Shown: positions 17,059 through 26,100, counted from the stretch's first letter. The stretch: 64,000 nt of DNA from Edaphobacter dinghuensis (GCF_014640335.1 NZ_BMGT01000002.1:620001-684000); one strand, 5' to 3'. A program made the numbers and translations. Notes: a model not told the origin generated them from the letters alone.

Positions 17059-17090
17059 AGTCATTCAACTATTTAGTCACTCAACTATTT
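17059..17090. repeat. Two-copy 16-base direct repeat
   Basis: AGTCATTCAACTATTT and AGTCACTCAACTATTT lie head to tail (one mismatch), followed by a partial third AGTT. It is in the AT-rich gap between two convergent genes. Purpose unknown. Confidence 0.8.
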
Positions 17091-17114
17091 AGTTAGTAAA
17101 CCAAACCAATCGAC

Positions 17115-17702
17115 CTAGTTCATCAACCGCCGACGCACCATGCCGATCAGGCCCAACGCGCCCGTTCCCAGCAGAGTCATCGTCGAAGGCTCTGGAACCC
17201 CCGGAGCAACCGCAGCCGTCGCAAAGACGCCGACGCCATCGATCGGCGGCCCAGCGAAGGTCGGATCGGTGCCGATCCGCGCGGCCACGTTGGAGTTACC
17301 GCCAAAGCTGCAGCTTGCAACCGGATCGTTCAGGCAAAAGAAGTCTGTGCCTGATCCGAGTGGGAAAGCCTGAATTCCAAAAAAAGCCGGATTCGCCGAA
17401 AAATCATAAGAGAGCGCCGTCGCCGTCGCAGTCAGTGCCGTCCCGCCCAGAAACACATGCGAGTTATCGCCGCTCAAAGGCCCCAGCAGGTTCAACGTGT
17501 TGGTGCCGTCGTTCAGCGTCAGGTCGTAGTCCACAATATCCGACGCCGCGAGCACACCCGAATCCGAGTCTGTCGTGATCGTCCCGGTCACCGTTCCGCC
17601 TGACAGCAGAACGTCGAGGTTATAAACAAAGCTGCTCGCATGAGCAGATATAGGCAGTAAACACAGCACTGCCACGGTAGCCATTGTCCTGAATCGAGTC
17701 AT
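17115..17702 (-). CDS. PEP-CTERM sorting domain protein
   Basis: 195 residues: signal peptide (MATVAVLCLLPISAHASS), a threonine/serine-rich beta body of about 140 residues, and a C-terminal sorting tag VPEPSTMTLLGTGALGLIG followed by MVRRRL. This tag (PEP motif, hydrophobic helix, basic end) is recognised by the EpsH/exosortase system, which is associated with extracellular polysaccharide. Two cysteines (DFFCLND and VASCSFGG) could form a disulfide. No exosortase or EPS operon is in the window, so the processing genes must lie elsewhere. The specific function of the body is unknown. Confidence 0.88.
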   Translation of the reverse strand: MTRFRTMATVAVLCLLPISAHASSFVYNLDVLLSGGTVTGTITTDSDSGVLAASDIVDYDLTLNDGTNTLNLLGPLSGDNSHVFLGGTALTATATALSYDFSANPAFFGIQAFPLGSGTDFFCLNDPVASCSFGGNSNVAARIGTDPTFAGPPIDGVGVFATAAVAPGVPEPSTMTLLGTGALGLIGMVRRRLMN

Positions 17703-18026
17703 GGTCTCCTCCAGACTTGCTTCTCAGGGCCCGGACATGCCAGCACCGTATGCAGCACTCTGCCTTCCAAACAAATCCCCGCAGAATCAACGCGCGTCCT
17801 TATCGAAGATGCAAAGTTTTACATCTTTGGGGAAACCAATCTCGCCTCCCCACCGTCCTCCCACACACCTTTGAAATTTCTATCTGCTCTGTCCTTGGGA
17901 TTACCCTCGCCTGTGCCTGCACAACCCACCCGATTGACTTCTGTTGCAGCGTGCACGGATAATCCTCCCTTGAAACATTCTCTCAAATGAACCAGATTAC
18001 CTCCGCCGCCTGAGATCCATATAACG
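17703..18026. other. Divergent intergenic region, PEP-CTERM/GH35
   Basis: About 320 bases holding the promoters of the PEP-CTERM gene (minus) and GH35 gene (plus). I see no coding sequence, no convincing operator and no strong hairpin. Confidence 0.4.
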
Positions 18027-19985
18027 ATGAAACGAACCTTCCTCGCCGCGCTCCTCATCCTCTGCACGCTGTCGCTTCACGCCCAGCCAAAGCACACCTT
18101 CACCACCCAGGGCGATCACTTCGTCCTCGACGGCAAGCCCTTCAAGGTCCTCTCCGGCGAGATGCACTACGAGCGCATCCCCCGCGCCTACTGGCACGCT
18201 CGCCTTAAGATGGCGAAAGCGATGGGTCTCAACACCATCGCCACCTACGTCTTCTGGAACATGCACGAACCCACCCCCGGCCACTTCGACTTCACCGGCA
18301 ACAACGACGTCGCCGCCTTCATCCGCGCCGCGCAGGAAGAGGGCCTCTACGTCATCCTCCGCACCGGCCCCTACTCCTGCGCCGAGTGGGACCTCGGCGG
18401 CATCCCCGCGTGGCTACTGAAAGACCCGGCCTCCGCCGCTGCCCTCCGCTCCAACGACCCCGCCTTCATGGTCCCCGCCGAGCGTTGGATTGATCGCCTC
18501 GCCAAAGAACTCACCCCTCTCCAGATCGGCCGCGACGGCCCCATCCTCATGACCCAGGTCGAAAACGAGTACGGCAACTTCGGCTCCGACCACGTCTACA
18601 TGGAGCACCTCCACCAGATCTTCCTCCACGCCGGATTCACCGACTCGCTCCTCTACACCGCCGACAACTGGCGCAACATCCCTAAAGGCTCCATCCCCGA
18701 CCTCTTCGCCGCCACCAACTTCGGCATCGGCAACCACCAGGGCGGCATGGACGCCCTCGAAAAAGTTCGTCCCGGTCAGGCCCTCTTCGTCTCCGAATAC
18801 TGGCCCGGCTGGTTCGACAGCTGGGGTCATCCCCACGAGACCCGCCCCATCGGCCCCCAGATCGAAGACCTCGACTACATTCTCAAGCGCGGAGCTGGGA
18901 TCAACATCTACATGTTCCACGGCGGCACCAGCTTCGGCTTCATGTCCGGTAGCAGCCTCATCAAGGGCCACTTCCTCCCCGACGTCACCAGCTACGACTA
19001 CGACGCCCCGCTCGACGAAGCCGGACACACCACCCCCAAGTTCTTCGCTTACCGCAAAGTCCTAGCGCAGTACGCCGGGTGCGGCAATGAGTCCTGCCTG
19101 CCTCCCGTTCCCGCCGCACCGCCCGTCATCACCATCCCGCAGATCGACCTCACCCGCTCTACCCCGCTGTGGGTCAATCTCCCCAAGCCCATCCCGAGCG
19201 AGCTTCCTCAGCCAATGGAGCACTTCGACCAGTCCTACGGCTACATTCTCTACCGCACCCAGCTACCCGCCCACACGCATGGCGATCTCGTCATCGACCA
19301 GGTCCACGACTATGCCCAGATCTATCTCGACGGCAAACTCATTGGTACCCTCGACCGCCGTTTCGCCGACCCCAAGGGCAACCTTCCCCCAGTCTCCATC
19401 GAGACCAGCGACCCCGCACGCCTCGACATCCTCGTCGCCGACGACGGCCGCATCAACTCCACCCGCAACATGCGCGGCGAAACCAAGGGCATCACCCACG
19501 CCGTCACCCTCGCCGGCCAGCCCCTCACCAACTGGCAGGTCTACCCCCTGCCCATGACGACGCTTCCCAGCTTCTCCAGGAACGTCACCCGAAGCACGGC
19601 ATCTAGGTACGCCAAGGCTTCAGCCTTGGCTCTCTCAGATAAACAAAAAAGCGGGACTTTAGCCCCTGGGGTATGCACCCTTTCCAACTGCACCCCGACC
19701 TTCTTCCAAGCCGACTTCACCCTCGCCGCCACCGGAGACACCTTCCTCGACATCCGCAACCTCGGCAAAGGAGCTCTCTGGATCAACGGCCACATCATCG
19801 GCCGCTTCTGGAACGCCGGCCCGCAGCAGACCCTCTACGTCCCCGGCCCCTGGCTCCGCAAAGGCCGCAACCAGATCATCGTCTTCGACATGGCACCACA
19901 GTCCGCCCGTCCCCACGTCGCCGGACTGGCCCAACCCATCCTCAACGGCCCCGTAGCCGACCAGACAACCAGTAAACAGCAGTAA
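18027..19985 (+). CDS. Beta-galactosidase, glycoside hydrolase family 35
   Basis: A 652-residue secreted enzyme (signal peptide LAALLILCTLSLHAQ). The GH35 barrel starts at LSGEMHYERIPRAYW. The acid/base is Glu181 in QVENEYGNFG and the nucleophile Glu257 in VSEYWPGWFD. C-terminal jelly-roll domains follow, ending in the typical GALWINGHIIGRFW region. It removes beta-linked galactose, in this context probably from galactan side chains of RG-I. Odd feature: residues of about 527-550 (SRYAKASALALSDKQKSGTL) are encoded by a palindromic element that looks intergenic in nature, inserted in frame just before a conserved strand of the C-terminal domain (TPTFFQADFTL). It is followed after 15 bases by the GH106 gene, so the two are likely co-transcribed. 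Confidence 0.93.
   Translation: MKRTFLAALLILCTLSLHAQPKHTFTTQGDHFVLDGKPFKVLSGEMHYERIPRAYWHARLKMAKAMGLNTIATYVFWNMHEPTPGHFDFTGNNDVAAFIRAAQEEGLYVILRTGPYSCAEWDLGGIPAWLLKDPASAAALRSNDPAFMVPAERWIDRLAKELTPLQIGRDGPILMTQVENEYGNFGSDHVYMEHLHQIFLHAGFTDSLLYTADNWRNIPKGSIPDLFAATNFGIGNHQGGMDALEKVRPGQALFVSEYWPGWFDSWGHPHETRPIGPQIEDLDYILKRGAGINIYMFHGGTSFGFMSGSSLIKGHFLPDVTSYDYDAPLDEAGHTTPKFFAYRKVLAQYAGCGNESCLPPVPAAPPVITIPQIDLTRSTPLWVNLPKPIPSELPQPMEHFDQSYGYILYRTQLPAHTHGDLVIDQVHDYAQIYLDGKLIGTLDRRFADPKGNLPPVSIETSDPARLDILVADDGRINSTRNMRGETKGITHAVTLAGQPLTNWQVYPLPMTTLPSFSRNVTRSTASRYAKASALALSDKQKSGTLAPGVCTLSNCTPTFFQADFTLAATGDTFLDIRNLGKGALWINGHIIGRFWNAGPQQTLYVPGPWLRKGRNQIIVFDMAPQSARPHVAGLAQPILNGPVADQTTSKQQ
19606..19676 (+). 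repeat. Palindromic element inside the GH35 gene
   Basis: CCAAGGCTTCAGCCTTGG (19612-19629) is a hairpin with 8-base arms. About 20 bases later GGGACTTTAGCCCC (19653-19666) forms a second hairpin. The two-hairpin layout resembles REP-like intergenic repeats, yet it lies in frame in a coding region with no stop. No second copy is in this window. Confidence 0.55.
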
Positions 19986-20000
19986 ACAGGAGTAGCCCCA

Positions 20001-22772
20001 ATGCCGGTTCTACCAAGCAAGTCTCGTCAGATCGCCACGTCTTCGCTGCTGGCCGCGGCCTTTGCCTTCACCTCTCTAAACCCAGCAGTTGCACAGACAT
20101 CGATTCAAACCCTGCACCGCAACTTTGAGAATCCTCGGACGCAGACGCGGCCCATGGTGCGCTGGTGGTGGTTTGGTCTCGCTGTGCAAAAGCCCGAGAT
20201 TCTTCGTGAGCTGCAACAGATGAAGGCCGACGGTATCGGCGGGGCCGAGCTCGCCTTCGAGTACCCTCAAGTGCTCGACGATCCCTCCAAGGGTCTTAAG
20301 AACCTGCCCTTTCTCTCCCCCGAATTTCTCGACGACGTGAACTATGCCCAATCGGAAGGCCGCAAGCTCGGCCTGCGCATCGACGTGACGCTAGGCAGCG
20401 GTTGGCCCTACGGCGGCCCCGCCACCACGCTCGCCGAGGCCGCCGGACATCTCCGCATCACAGAGATTTCTCTTCCCGCCAACGCAACCTCTCTTCCCAA
20501 GCTCAAGTTAGCAGAGGGTGAGTCCATTATCTCCATCGCCGTGGCCAACGGAGAGCCGAAGCATTGGGACGCCGCCACCGCCAAGACCATCAGCACCAAC
20601 CAGACTGATCACCTGCTCCCATCGGCTAATCCGCGCACGGCAATCTTCTTCATCTCCAGCCACACGAGGCAACAGGTCAAGCGCGCCGCCGTCGGAGCTG
20701 AGGGCTATGTCCTCGATCCCTTCAGCCATCAGGCCGTCGCCAATCACCTGAAATCCGTAGGCGAGCCTCTGCTCAAATCCTTCGGCGCCACGCCACCCTA
20801 TGCCATCTTCTCCGACTCGCTCGAAGCCTACGGAGCCGACTGGACCCCCAACCTTCCCGCCGAGTTTAAGAAGCGCCGAGGCTACGATCTCCTGCCCCAT
20901 CTGCCCGAGCTGGTCGCCGGTGGAACGCCCGAGGCCGAAAAAGTCCGCCATGACTGGGGCAAGACCCTCACCGAGTTGGTCGACGAAAACTACCTCACCC
21001 AGATCAATAACTGGGCCATCGCGCACCACACGAAGTTTCGGTCACAAACCTATGGAAATCCAGCAGTTTCCTTCTCAAGCCAACATCTCGCTGCGTTGCC
21101 CGAAGGCGAAGGCCCGCAATGGCGCGCCTTCTCCACTCTGCGCTGGGCTACCTCCGCGAATCATGTCTACGGCAACAACGTAACCTCGGGCGAGACCTTC
21201 ACCTGGCTGCACTCCCCCGTCTTCCGGGCTACGCCGCTCGACATGAAGGCCGAGGCCGACATCGACTTCCTCACCGGAGAGAACCAGATCATCTGCCACG
21301 GCTGGCCCTACTCCGCTCCGCAGGTCGGCGAGCCCGGCTGGTCGCTCTATGCCGCCGCGGTCTTCAACGACCACAACCCCTGGCACCCGGTCATGCCTGA
21401 CGTCACCCGCTACATCGGCGGCGTCAGCTACCTTCTCCGTCAAGGCCAGCCCGCCAATCAGGTAGCCATCCTTCTACCCACCGACGACGTCTGGGCCTCC
21501 TTCACGACGACACAGGACAGCGTCACCGCTCTGCTGACCCGCATCGTCACTCCCGAGCTCATGTCCACCATCCTCTCGGCTGGCTACAACGTCGACTTCA
21601 TCGACGCCGACGCCATCAACTCCGTCGGTCTCGGCACCCACAAGATCCTCGTCCTGCCGCCCACCGACCGCATCCCGGCAAACACCCTGCGCAAGATCGA
21701 GCAGTTCGTCGCCGCGGGAGGCAAGGTCATCTCCATCGACCGCGCTCCCTCCATCTCGCCCGAAGGCAAAGCGCTGCCTGAGATCACCAGCCTCTCGCAG
21801 AAACTCTTCACCACGGCCAAAGGCAGCCTCGTCCCCGACGACTCCGCCCTCGCCGATGCCCTGCACCATGCCAACGCACCTGACTTCGCACTCACCTCGG
21901 GTAACGACGAGATCGGCTTCATCCGCCGCAAGCTGCCAACGTCGGACATCTACTTCGTAGCCAACACCGGCAACCAACCCATCGACACCACCGCAACCTT
22001 TGCCACCGCCCACAAGTTCGGCGAGCAATGGAACCCCGCCAGCGGCGAAGCCTCCAGCACCGCGTCCGCTAACCTCCAACTCCACCTCGCTCCTTACGAG
22101 TCGCGCATCTTCATCTTCAGCAACACCGATCCCAAAGCCCCGGCGCCGCGACCGGCTCCCACCACCCAGCTAGCCGACCTCAGCAACAACTGGCAGGTAC
22201 GCTTCGCCACAACTGGCAAAACAAAATCCGAAGCGACCCTCACTGACTGGATCGCCAGCCCCGACACCATCCACTACTCCGGCGAAGCCGTCTACAGCCG
22301 CGACTTCAATCTCAGCTCCACACCCAATTCACCCACCTATCTCCAGATCGACGGCGGCACCGCCGTCACTCCACCAGCCGGAGTCCTCAACCGTCCCGCA
22401 CCGATGCACGACGGCATCCCCGATCCTCGCGTCACTCGCACCGGCCCCGGCATGCGCGCGTGGTTCGAGCCGCCCGTCCGCGAAGCCGCCATCGTCTTCA
22501 TCAACGGCAAGCAAGCAGGCTATCTCTGGCATCCGCCCTACCGCCTCGACGTCTCACCGCTGCTCAAGGCTGGCCAGAACCGCATCGAGATCCACGTCTA
22601 CAACACCGCGCTCAATGCATGGTCAGCCCTGCCACCCCACGACTACAAACCACTCATCGCCAAGTACGGCGACCGCTTCCAGATGCAGGACCTCAACAAG
22701 GTCGTACCCACCTCGTCCGGCATCCTCGGCACCATCAAACTCGTAACTGCAGAATCTCAGGAGCAGAAATAG
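20001..22772 (+). CDS. Glycoside hydrolase family 106-type protein (alpha-L-rhamnosidase-like)
   Basis: A 923-residue secreted protein (signal AAAFAFTSLNPAVAQ). The N-terminal landmark is MVRWWWFGLAVQKPEI, followed by IGGAELAFEYPQ and DVTLGSGWPYGGP, as in GH106. The conserved acidic motif FSDSLEAYGADWT matches the region that holds one catalytic glutamate, and a galactose-binding-like C-terminal domain ends with GYLWHPPYRLDVSPLLKAG. The second acidic motif (YGE in other members) is not clear here: SQTYGNPAV is found instead. It probably removes rhamnose from RG-I or a related glycan. It lies 15 bases after GH35 and is terminated by a shared hairpin. Confidence 0.8.
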   Translation: MPVLPSKSRQIATSSLLAAAFAFTSLNPAVAQTSIQTLHRNFENPRTQTRPMVRWWWFGLAVQKPEILRELQQMKADGIGGAELAFEYPQVLDDPSKGLKNLPFLSPEFLDDVNYAQSEGRKLGLRIDVTLGSGWPYGGPATTLAEAAGHLRITEISLPANATSLPKLKLAEGESIISIAVANGEPKHWDAATAKTISTNQTDHLLPSANPRTAIFFISSHTRQQVKRAAVGAEGYVLDPFSHQAVANHLKSVGEPLLKSFGATPPYAIFSDSLEAYGADWTPNLPAEFKKRRGYDLLPHLPELVAGGTPEAEKVRHDWGKTLTELVDENYLTQINNWAIAHHTKFRSQTYGNPAVSFSSQHLAALPEGEGPQWRAFSTLRWATSANHVYGNNVTSGETFTWLHSPVFRATPLDMKAEADIDFLTGENQIICHGWPYSAPQVGEPGWSLYAAAVFNDHNPWHPVMPDVTRYIGGVSYLLRQGQPANQVAILLPTDDVWASFTTTQDSVTALLTRIVTPELMSTILSAGYNVDFIDADAINSVGLGTHKILVLPPTDRIPANTLRKIEQFVAAGGKVISIDRAPSISPEGKALPEITSLSQKLFTTAKGSLVPDDSALADALHHANAPDFALTSGNDEIGFIRRKLPTSDIYFVANTGNQPIDTTATFATAHKFGEQWNPASGEASSTASANLQLHLAPYESRIFIFSNTDPKAPAPRPAPTTQLADLSNNWQVRFATTGKTKSEATLTDWIASPDTIHYSGEAVYSRDFNLSSTPNSPTYLQIDGGTAVTPPAGVLNRPAPMHDGIPDPRVTRTGPGMRAWFEPPVREAAIVFINGKQAGYLWHPPYRLDVSPLLKAGQNRIEIHVYNTALNAWSALPPHDYKPLIAKYGDRFQMQDLNKVVPTSSGILGTIKLVTAESQEQK

Positions 22773-22822
22773 TGTCTGCGCTTTAATCCTCGCGGGAACG
22801 CAGTAGTCTGCGAAAAACAAAT

Positions 22823-22858
22823 GCGGCTGTTGCCTGTGATCTTTCCGGCAACAGCCGC
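22823..22858. terminator. Bidirectional terminator between GH106 and glycosyltransferase genes
   Basis: GCGGCTGTTGCC (22823-22834) pairs perfectly with GGCAACAGCCGC (22847-22858) across a 12-base loop, between two convergent genes. AT-rich flanks on both sides fit use in both directions. Confidence 0.8.
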
Positions 22859-22884
22859 AATATTTTGCGGCGAGTCACAAGCTT

Positions 22885-24120
22885 TTATCTGCCAAGCACA
22901 AGGTTCTGCAGATTCCTCTCAAACTGCAACAGCACCTGCTCCTTGCCCAGATGCTCCACCGCATACTCACGCGCCGCAGCGCCGAGTTGCCGCCTCAAAG
23001 CTTCATCATCGATCAGTTGTTGAACGGCAGCGTGCAGGGCCGGAGCGTCTTCCGCCGGAACGACGAGGCCACAGCCTTCAACGACCTGCGCCACCTGCGT
23101 GCCATGGTCAGCCGTGGCGATGACAGGGCGCCCGCTCGAGAGCATTCCGGTAAGCTTCGAAGGCATCACCAAGTCTGCTGCTCCGGCGCGCTGCGGCAAC
23201 AAGTGAATGTCCGCCGCATTCAGCAGATCGTTCAGGCGTGAGAACGGTTGCAGCGGCAGCAGGGTCACGTTAGGCAGGTGCGCGACCAGCGTCTCAAGCT
23301 GGGGACGAAAAGCTCCATCGCCGCAGAAGAGAAAGTGGACACGAGGATCATCTTCGAAGGTTCGCGCCAGCGGAGCCAATAGCTCCAGCCCCTGCTTCGC
23401 GCCCATGTTGCCGGAGTAGAGCAGGATGATCTTGTCCTCAAGCCCAAGCTCGCGCCGAAAGCTGTTGGCAACATCTCGCGGCTGCGGATGAATGGCATCG
23501 ACATCGACCCAGTTCGGAAAAAGAATCGTACGCGCCACGGGAACGCCCTTGGCCAGCGCCCGATCGACCATCTTCTGCGAGATGCTGGAGACGCGCGTAA
23601 AAGCCTGCGTAAAGAACTCCTCAAGTCCCAGCGCAAAGTCATGCACCAGCCCTTCAGCAGGCAACAGTCCTAAATCGAAGGCAGCATCCACTTCAAAGTC
23701 TTGCACGTGCAGCCACGAGGCCGCTCCTGTGGCCTGAGCCACCAGTAACGCCAGCGGCGCACCGAAGAAAGTAGGCTCCACGGTGAAGATGATCTGCGGC
23801 TTCCAGAACATCTCGCGCAGCATCACCGGCAGGCTCCCCAGCATGAACGAGAAGAGATGCACCATGCGCTTCAGCCCGGTCGGCTTGGCCGGAACATACA
23901 GCGGTGTGCGATAGACAATCGGTTCGCCGGGAACTCTCTCCGTGCGATAGAGCTTGCCGCGATAGTCTTCGCGAATGCTCCACGCCGGATAGTACGGCGG
24001 CGCGGTCACCACATGAACATCATGGCCGCGCGCAGCCAGCCACGACGACATCTCGCCGGTATATTTGCCGATACCGGTCAGCTCAGGAGCATAGTTCAGG
24101 CCGTAGATCAGAATTCGCAC
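22885..24120 (-). CDS. WcaI/WbuB-type family 4 glycosyltransferase
   Basis: A 411-residue GT-B enzyme. The N-terminal domain begins RILIYGLNYAPELTGIGKYT, a hallmark of the WcaI colanic-acid-type transferases. The C-terminal nucleotide-sugar domain shows LLYSGNMGAKQGLELL, the EDDPRVHFLFCGDG stretch and MPSKLTGMLSSGRPVIA followed by the conserved acidic C-terminus of GT4. It transfers a sugar onto a lipid-linked intermediate in exopolysaccharide synthesis at the cytoplasmic face. No EPS partners are adjacent. The gene is convergent with GH106 and divergent from the permease gene. Confidence 0.87.
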   Translation of the reverse strand: MRILIYGLNYAPELTGIGKYTGEMSSWLAARGHDVHVVTAPPYYPAWSIREDYRGKLYRTERVPGEPIVYRTPLYVPAKPTGLKRMVHLFSFMLGSLPVMLREMFWKPQIIFTVEPTFFGAPLALLVAQATGAASWLHVQDFEVDAAFDLGLLPAEGLVHDFALGLEEFFTQAFTRVSSISQKMVDRALAKGVPVARTILFPNWVDVDAIHPQPRDVANSFRRELGLEDKIILLYSGNMGAKQGLELLAPLARTFEDDPRVHFLFCGDGAFRPQLETLVAHLPNVTLLPLQPFSRLNDLLNAADIHLLPQRAGAADLVMPSKLTGMLSSGRPVIATADHGTQVAQVVEGCGLVVPAEDAPALHAAVQQLIDDEALRRQLGAAAREYAVEHLGKEQVLLQFERNLQNLVLGR

Positions 24121-24181
24121 TTAAGGCAGTGTAAAGCAGCAGGATGACTGAAGTGTTGAAGAGCTTGCGCTTCCATGCCCC

Positions 24182-25072
24182 ATGGCCTCATCCTGTGACA
24201 GGATGAGTACAACCGCGATCACAACACGAGTACCCCTGATCGAGCGTTCGAAGCAGCAGCCGCTGGCTGCTCTGGGGATCGTGCTGCTGATCGTCTTCGT
24301 GGTCTGCGCCCTGTTCGCCCCCTGGCTCGCTCCCTACGATCCGGCACAGCTTGACCTCACCGGACGCCTCATGGGACCGAGCGCGGCGCACTGGTTCGGC
24401 ACCGACGAGCTAGGGCGGGACATCCTCTCGCGAACCATCTACGGCGCACGCATCTCGATGATCGTCGCCGTCAGCGTCGTCGGCCTGTCGCTTGCAGTCG
24501 GCCTCGTCGCCGGTTGCCTTGCAGGCTTTTACGGCGGGGTGACGGACACCATCCTGAACATCTACGTCACCAACGCGTTTATGTCGCTGCCGGGAATCCT
24601 GCTGGCCATCGCCTTCGTCGCCTTCATGGGACCGGGTCTGTTCAACGTAATTCTTGCGCTGGCCATCTCCGGCTGGGTAGGCTATGCGCGGCTTGTACGC
24701 GGACAGGTGATGGCAGTGAAGGAGCGCGAGTTCGTCGAGGCAGCACGCGCCTTGGGAGCCTCGGACCTGCGCGTGCTCTGCCGCCACATCCTGCCCAACA
24801 TCGTGCAACCGCTGATCGTGCAGGGAGCAATCGGCATGGCCGGGGCCGTGCTCGCCGAAGCCACGCTGAGCTTCCTCGGACTGGGCGTCCCACCGCCCGC
24901 AGCCAGTTGGGGATCGATGCTCAATGACGCCCGCTCCCATCTCTTCGACTCGCCCCACCTCGTCTTCTTCCCTGCCATGGCAGTGATGCTCTGCGTCCTT
25001 GCCTTCAACTTTATCGGCGACGCACTGCGCGACTACCTCGACCCGCGCACAAAGATGGAGACTGGAATTTGA
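24182..25072 (+). CDS. Oligopeptide/dipeptide ABC transporter permease, DppC/OppC type
   Basis: About 296 residues with a long N-terminal cytoplasmic lead, then six or so membrane segments. Family landmarks: APWLAPYDPAQLDL, HWFGTDELGRDILSRTIYGAR, and the EAA loop EFVEAARALGASDLRVLCRHILPN that contacts the ATPase. It should import peptides or other solutes together with a DppB partner, ATPases and a binding protein. The partner-like permease lies at 26101-27045 on the opposite strand, and no ATPase or binding protein is in the window. The start may be 24182 or 24203; a perfect hairpin covers both. Confidence 0.9.
   Translation: MASSCDRMSTTAITTRVPLIERSKQQPLAALGIVLLIVFVVCALFAPWLAPYDPAQLDLTGRLMGPSAAHWFGTDELGRDILSRTIYGARISMIVAVSVVGLSLAVGLVAGCLAGFYGGVTDTILNIYVTNAFMSLPGILLAIAFVAFMGPGLFNVILALAISGWVGYARLVRGQVMAVKEREFVEAARALGASDLRVLCRHILPNIVQPLIVQGAIGMAGAVLAEATLSFLGLGVPPPAASWGSMLNDARSHLFDSPHLVFFPAMAVMLCVLAFNFIGDALRDYLDPRTKMETGI
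24187..24207 (+). promoter_or_regulatory. Hairpin overlapping the DppC-type gene start
   Basis: CTCATCCTG (24187-24195), TGA loop, CAGGATGAG (24199-24207): a perfect 9-base-pair palindrome that includes the candidate ATG at 24203 and its AGG. It could limit translation or bind a repressor. Confidence 0.4.
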
Positions 25073-25146
25073 GTGCGCCTTTTTATCGGCGCGACGATCC
25101 TACCGCTCGATATCGGATATGCTTGGGCTAACGCCGAGGGGCATTT

Positions 25147-25626
25147 ATGCGTAAGAGCATCGTTTCACCATCGCCAGTCGCCGCAACTCCGATTCCCTAC
25201 CTCTGGCGCGACCTTGAGCGGATCGCGCGCGTCGAAATTACGTCAGAAGACGAAGCATTTCCGATTGAACATGCGCTGGGCAAGACCGAATCCACCGGCT
25301 GGCGCGCATCGGGAACAGGCCCGCAGATCATCAGGATGCACTTCGACGAGCCGCTGACGATTCACCGCATTCAACTGCACTTCATCGAGAAGGCAACGGA
25401 GCGCTCACAGGAGTTCGCCATCTTTGCCGGCTCAGGCACCGAACTGCGCGAGGTCGTTCGCCAGCAGTTCACCTTCAGCCCCGGCGGCTCCGCCGAAGAG
25501 ATCGAGGACTACACCGTCTCGCTCGATGGCATAACCGTAATGGAGCTGAAGATCGATCCCGACCGCAGCCACGATCCCACGCAGAGCCGGAGCCATGCCT
25601 CGCTGCAAAGCCTGCGGCTGGCCTGA
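25147..25626 (+). CDS. Unknown protein, possible discoidin/F5-8C-like fold
   Basis: 159 residues, no signal peptide or membrane segment. The core alternates short beta strands (IIRMHFDEPLTIHRIQLHF, EFAIFAG, YTVSLDGITVMELKIDPD). The pattern of a strand with LTIHRIQLHF followed by an acidic C-terminal strand is like discoidin-type carbohydrate- or ligand-binding domains, but this is a fold guess. It lies 5 bases before the phosphoesterase gene on the same strand, suggesting co-expression. Function is not assigned. Confidence 0.55.
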   Translation: MRKSIVSPSPVAATPIPYLWRDLERIARVEITSEDEAFPIEHALGKTESTGWRASGTGPQIIRMHFDEPLTIHRIQLHFIEKATERSQEFAIFAGSGTELREVVRQQFTFSPGGSAEEIEDYTVSLDGITVMELKIDPDRSHDPTQSRSHASLQSLRLA

Positions 25627-25631
25627 ACCCT

Positions 25632-26087
25632 ATGCTCATCGGAGTCATCTCAGACACTCACGGCCTGCTGCGACCAGAGGTACTCACGGCCCTGGCTGGC
25701 GTCGAGCACATCCTTCACGCCGGAGACGTCGGCGACGCACGAATTTTGGACACGCTGCGCGAGATCGCTCCGGTGACTGCAATTCGCGGCAACATCGACC
25801 AATGGGGCGAGTGCGCCGAGCTTCCACCCACAGACGTCGTCGAGCTCGATGGACACCTCTTCTACCTTGTCCACTCACTCGCCGATCTCGACATCAATCC
25901 TGCCGTTGCAGGTGTAGCCGTTGTCATCAGCGGCCACTCGCACAAGCCCGCAATCGAGCAGCGCAACGGCGTGCTCTACCTGAACCCCGGCAGCGCCGGA
26001 CCACGCCGCTTCAATCTCCCCGTCACCATCGCGCTCATAAGAGCGGACGAAGCCGGAATCGAAACTGAACTCGTAAATCTGCTATAG
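25632..26087 (+). CDS. YfcE/MJ0936-type metallophosphoesterase
   Basis: 151 residues, a compact calcineurin-like phosphoesterase. The metal-binding motifs are all there: GVISDTHG (DxH), HAGDVGD (GD), IRGNID (GN), VHS, and GHSHKP (GHxH). Such enzymes hydrolyse phosphodiester bonds with two metals; the physiological substrate is not known. No membrane segment is present, so it is cytosolic. It follows a discoidin-like gene by 5 bases, and is convergent with the DppB-type gene. Confidence 0.9.
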   Translation: MLIGVISDTHGLLRPEVLTALAGVEHILHAGDVGDARILDTLREIAPVTAIRGNIDQWGECAELPPTDVVELDGHLFYLVHSLADLDINPAVAGVAVVISGHSHKPAIEQRNGVLYLNPGSAGPRRFNLPVTIALIRADEAGIETELVNLL

Positions 26088-26100
26088 ACCGATAGATCGA

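Noticed and set aside
17059..17090. Short tandem repeat as a CRISPR array
   Set aside because: Only two adjacent 16-base units without spacers and no cas genes.
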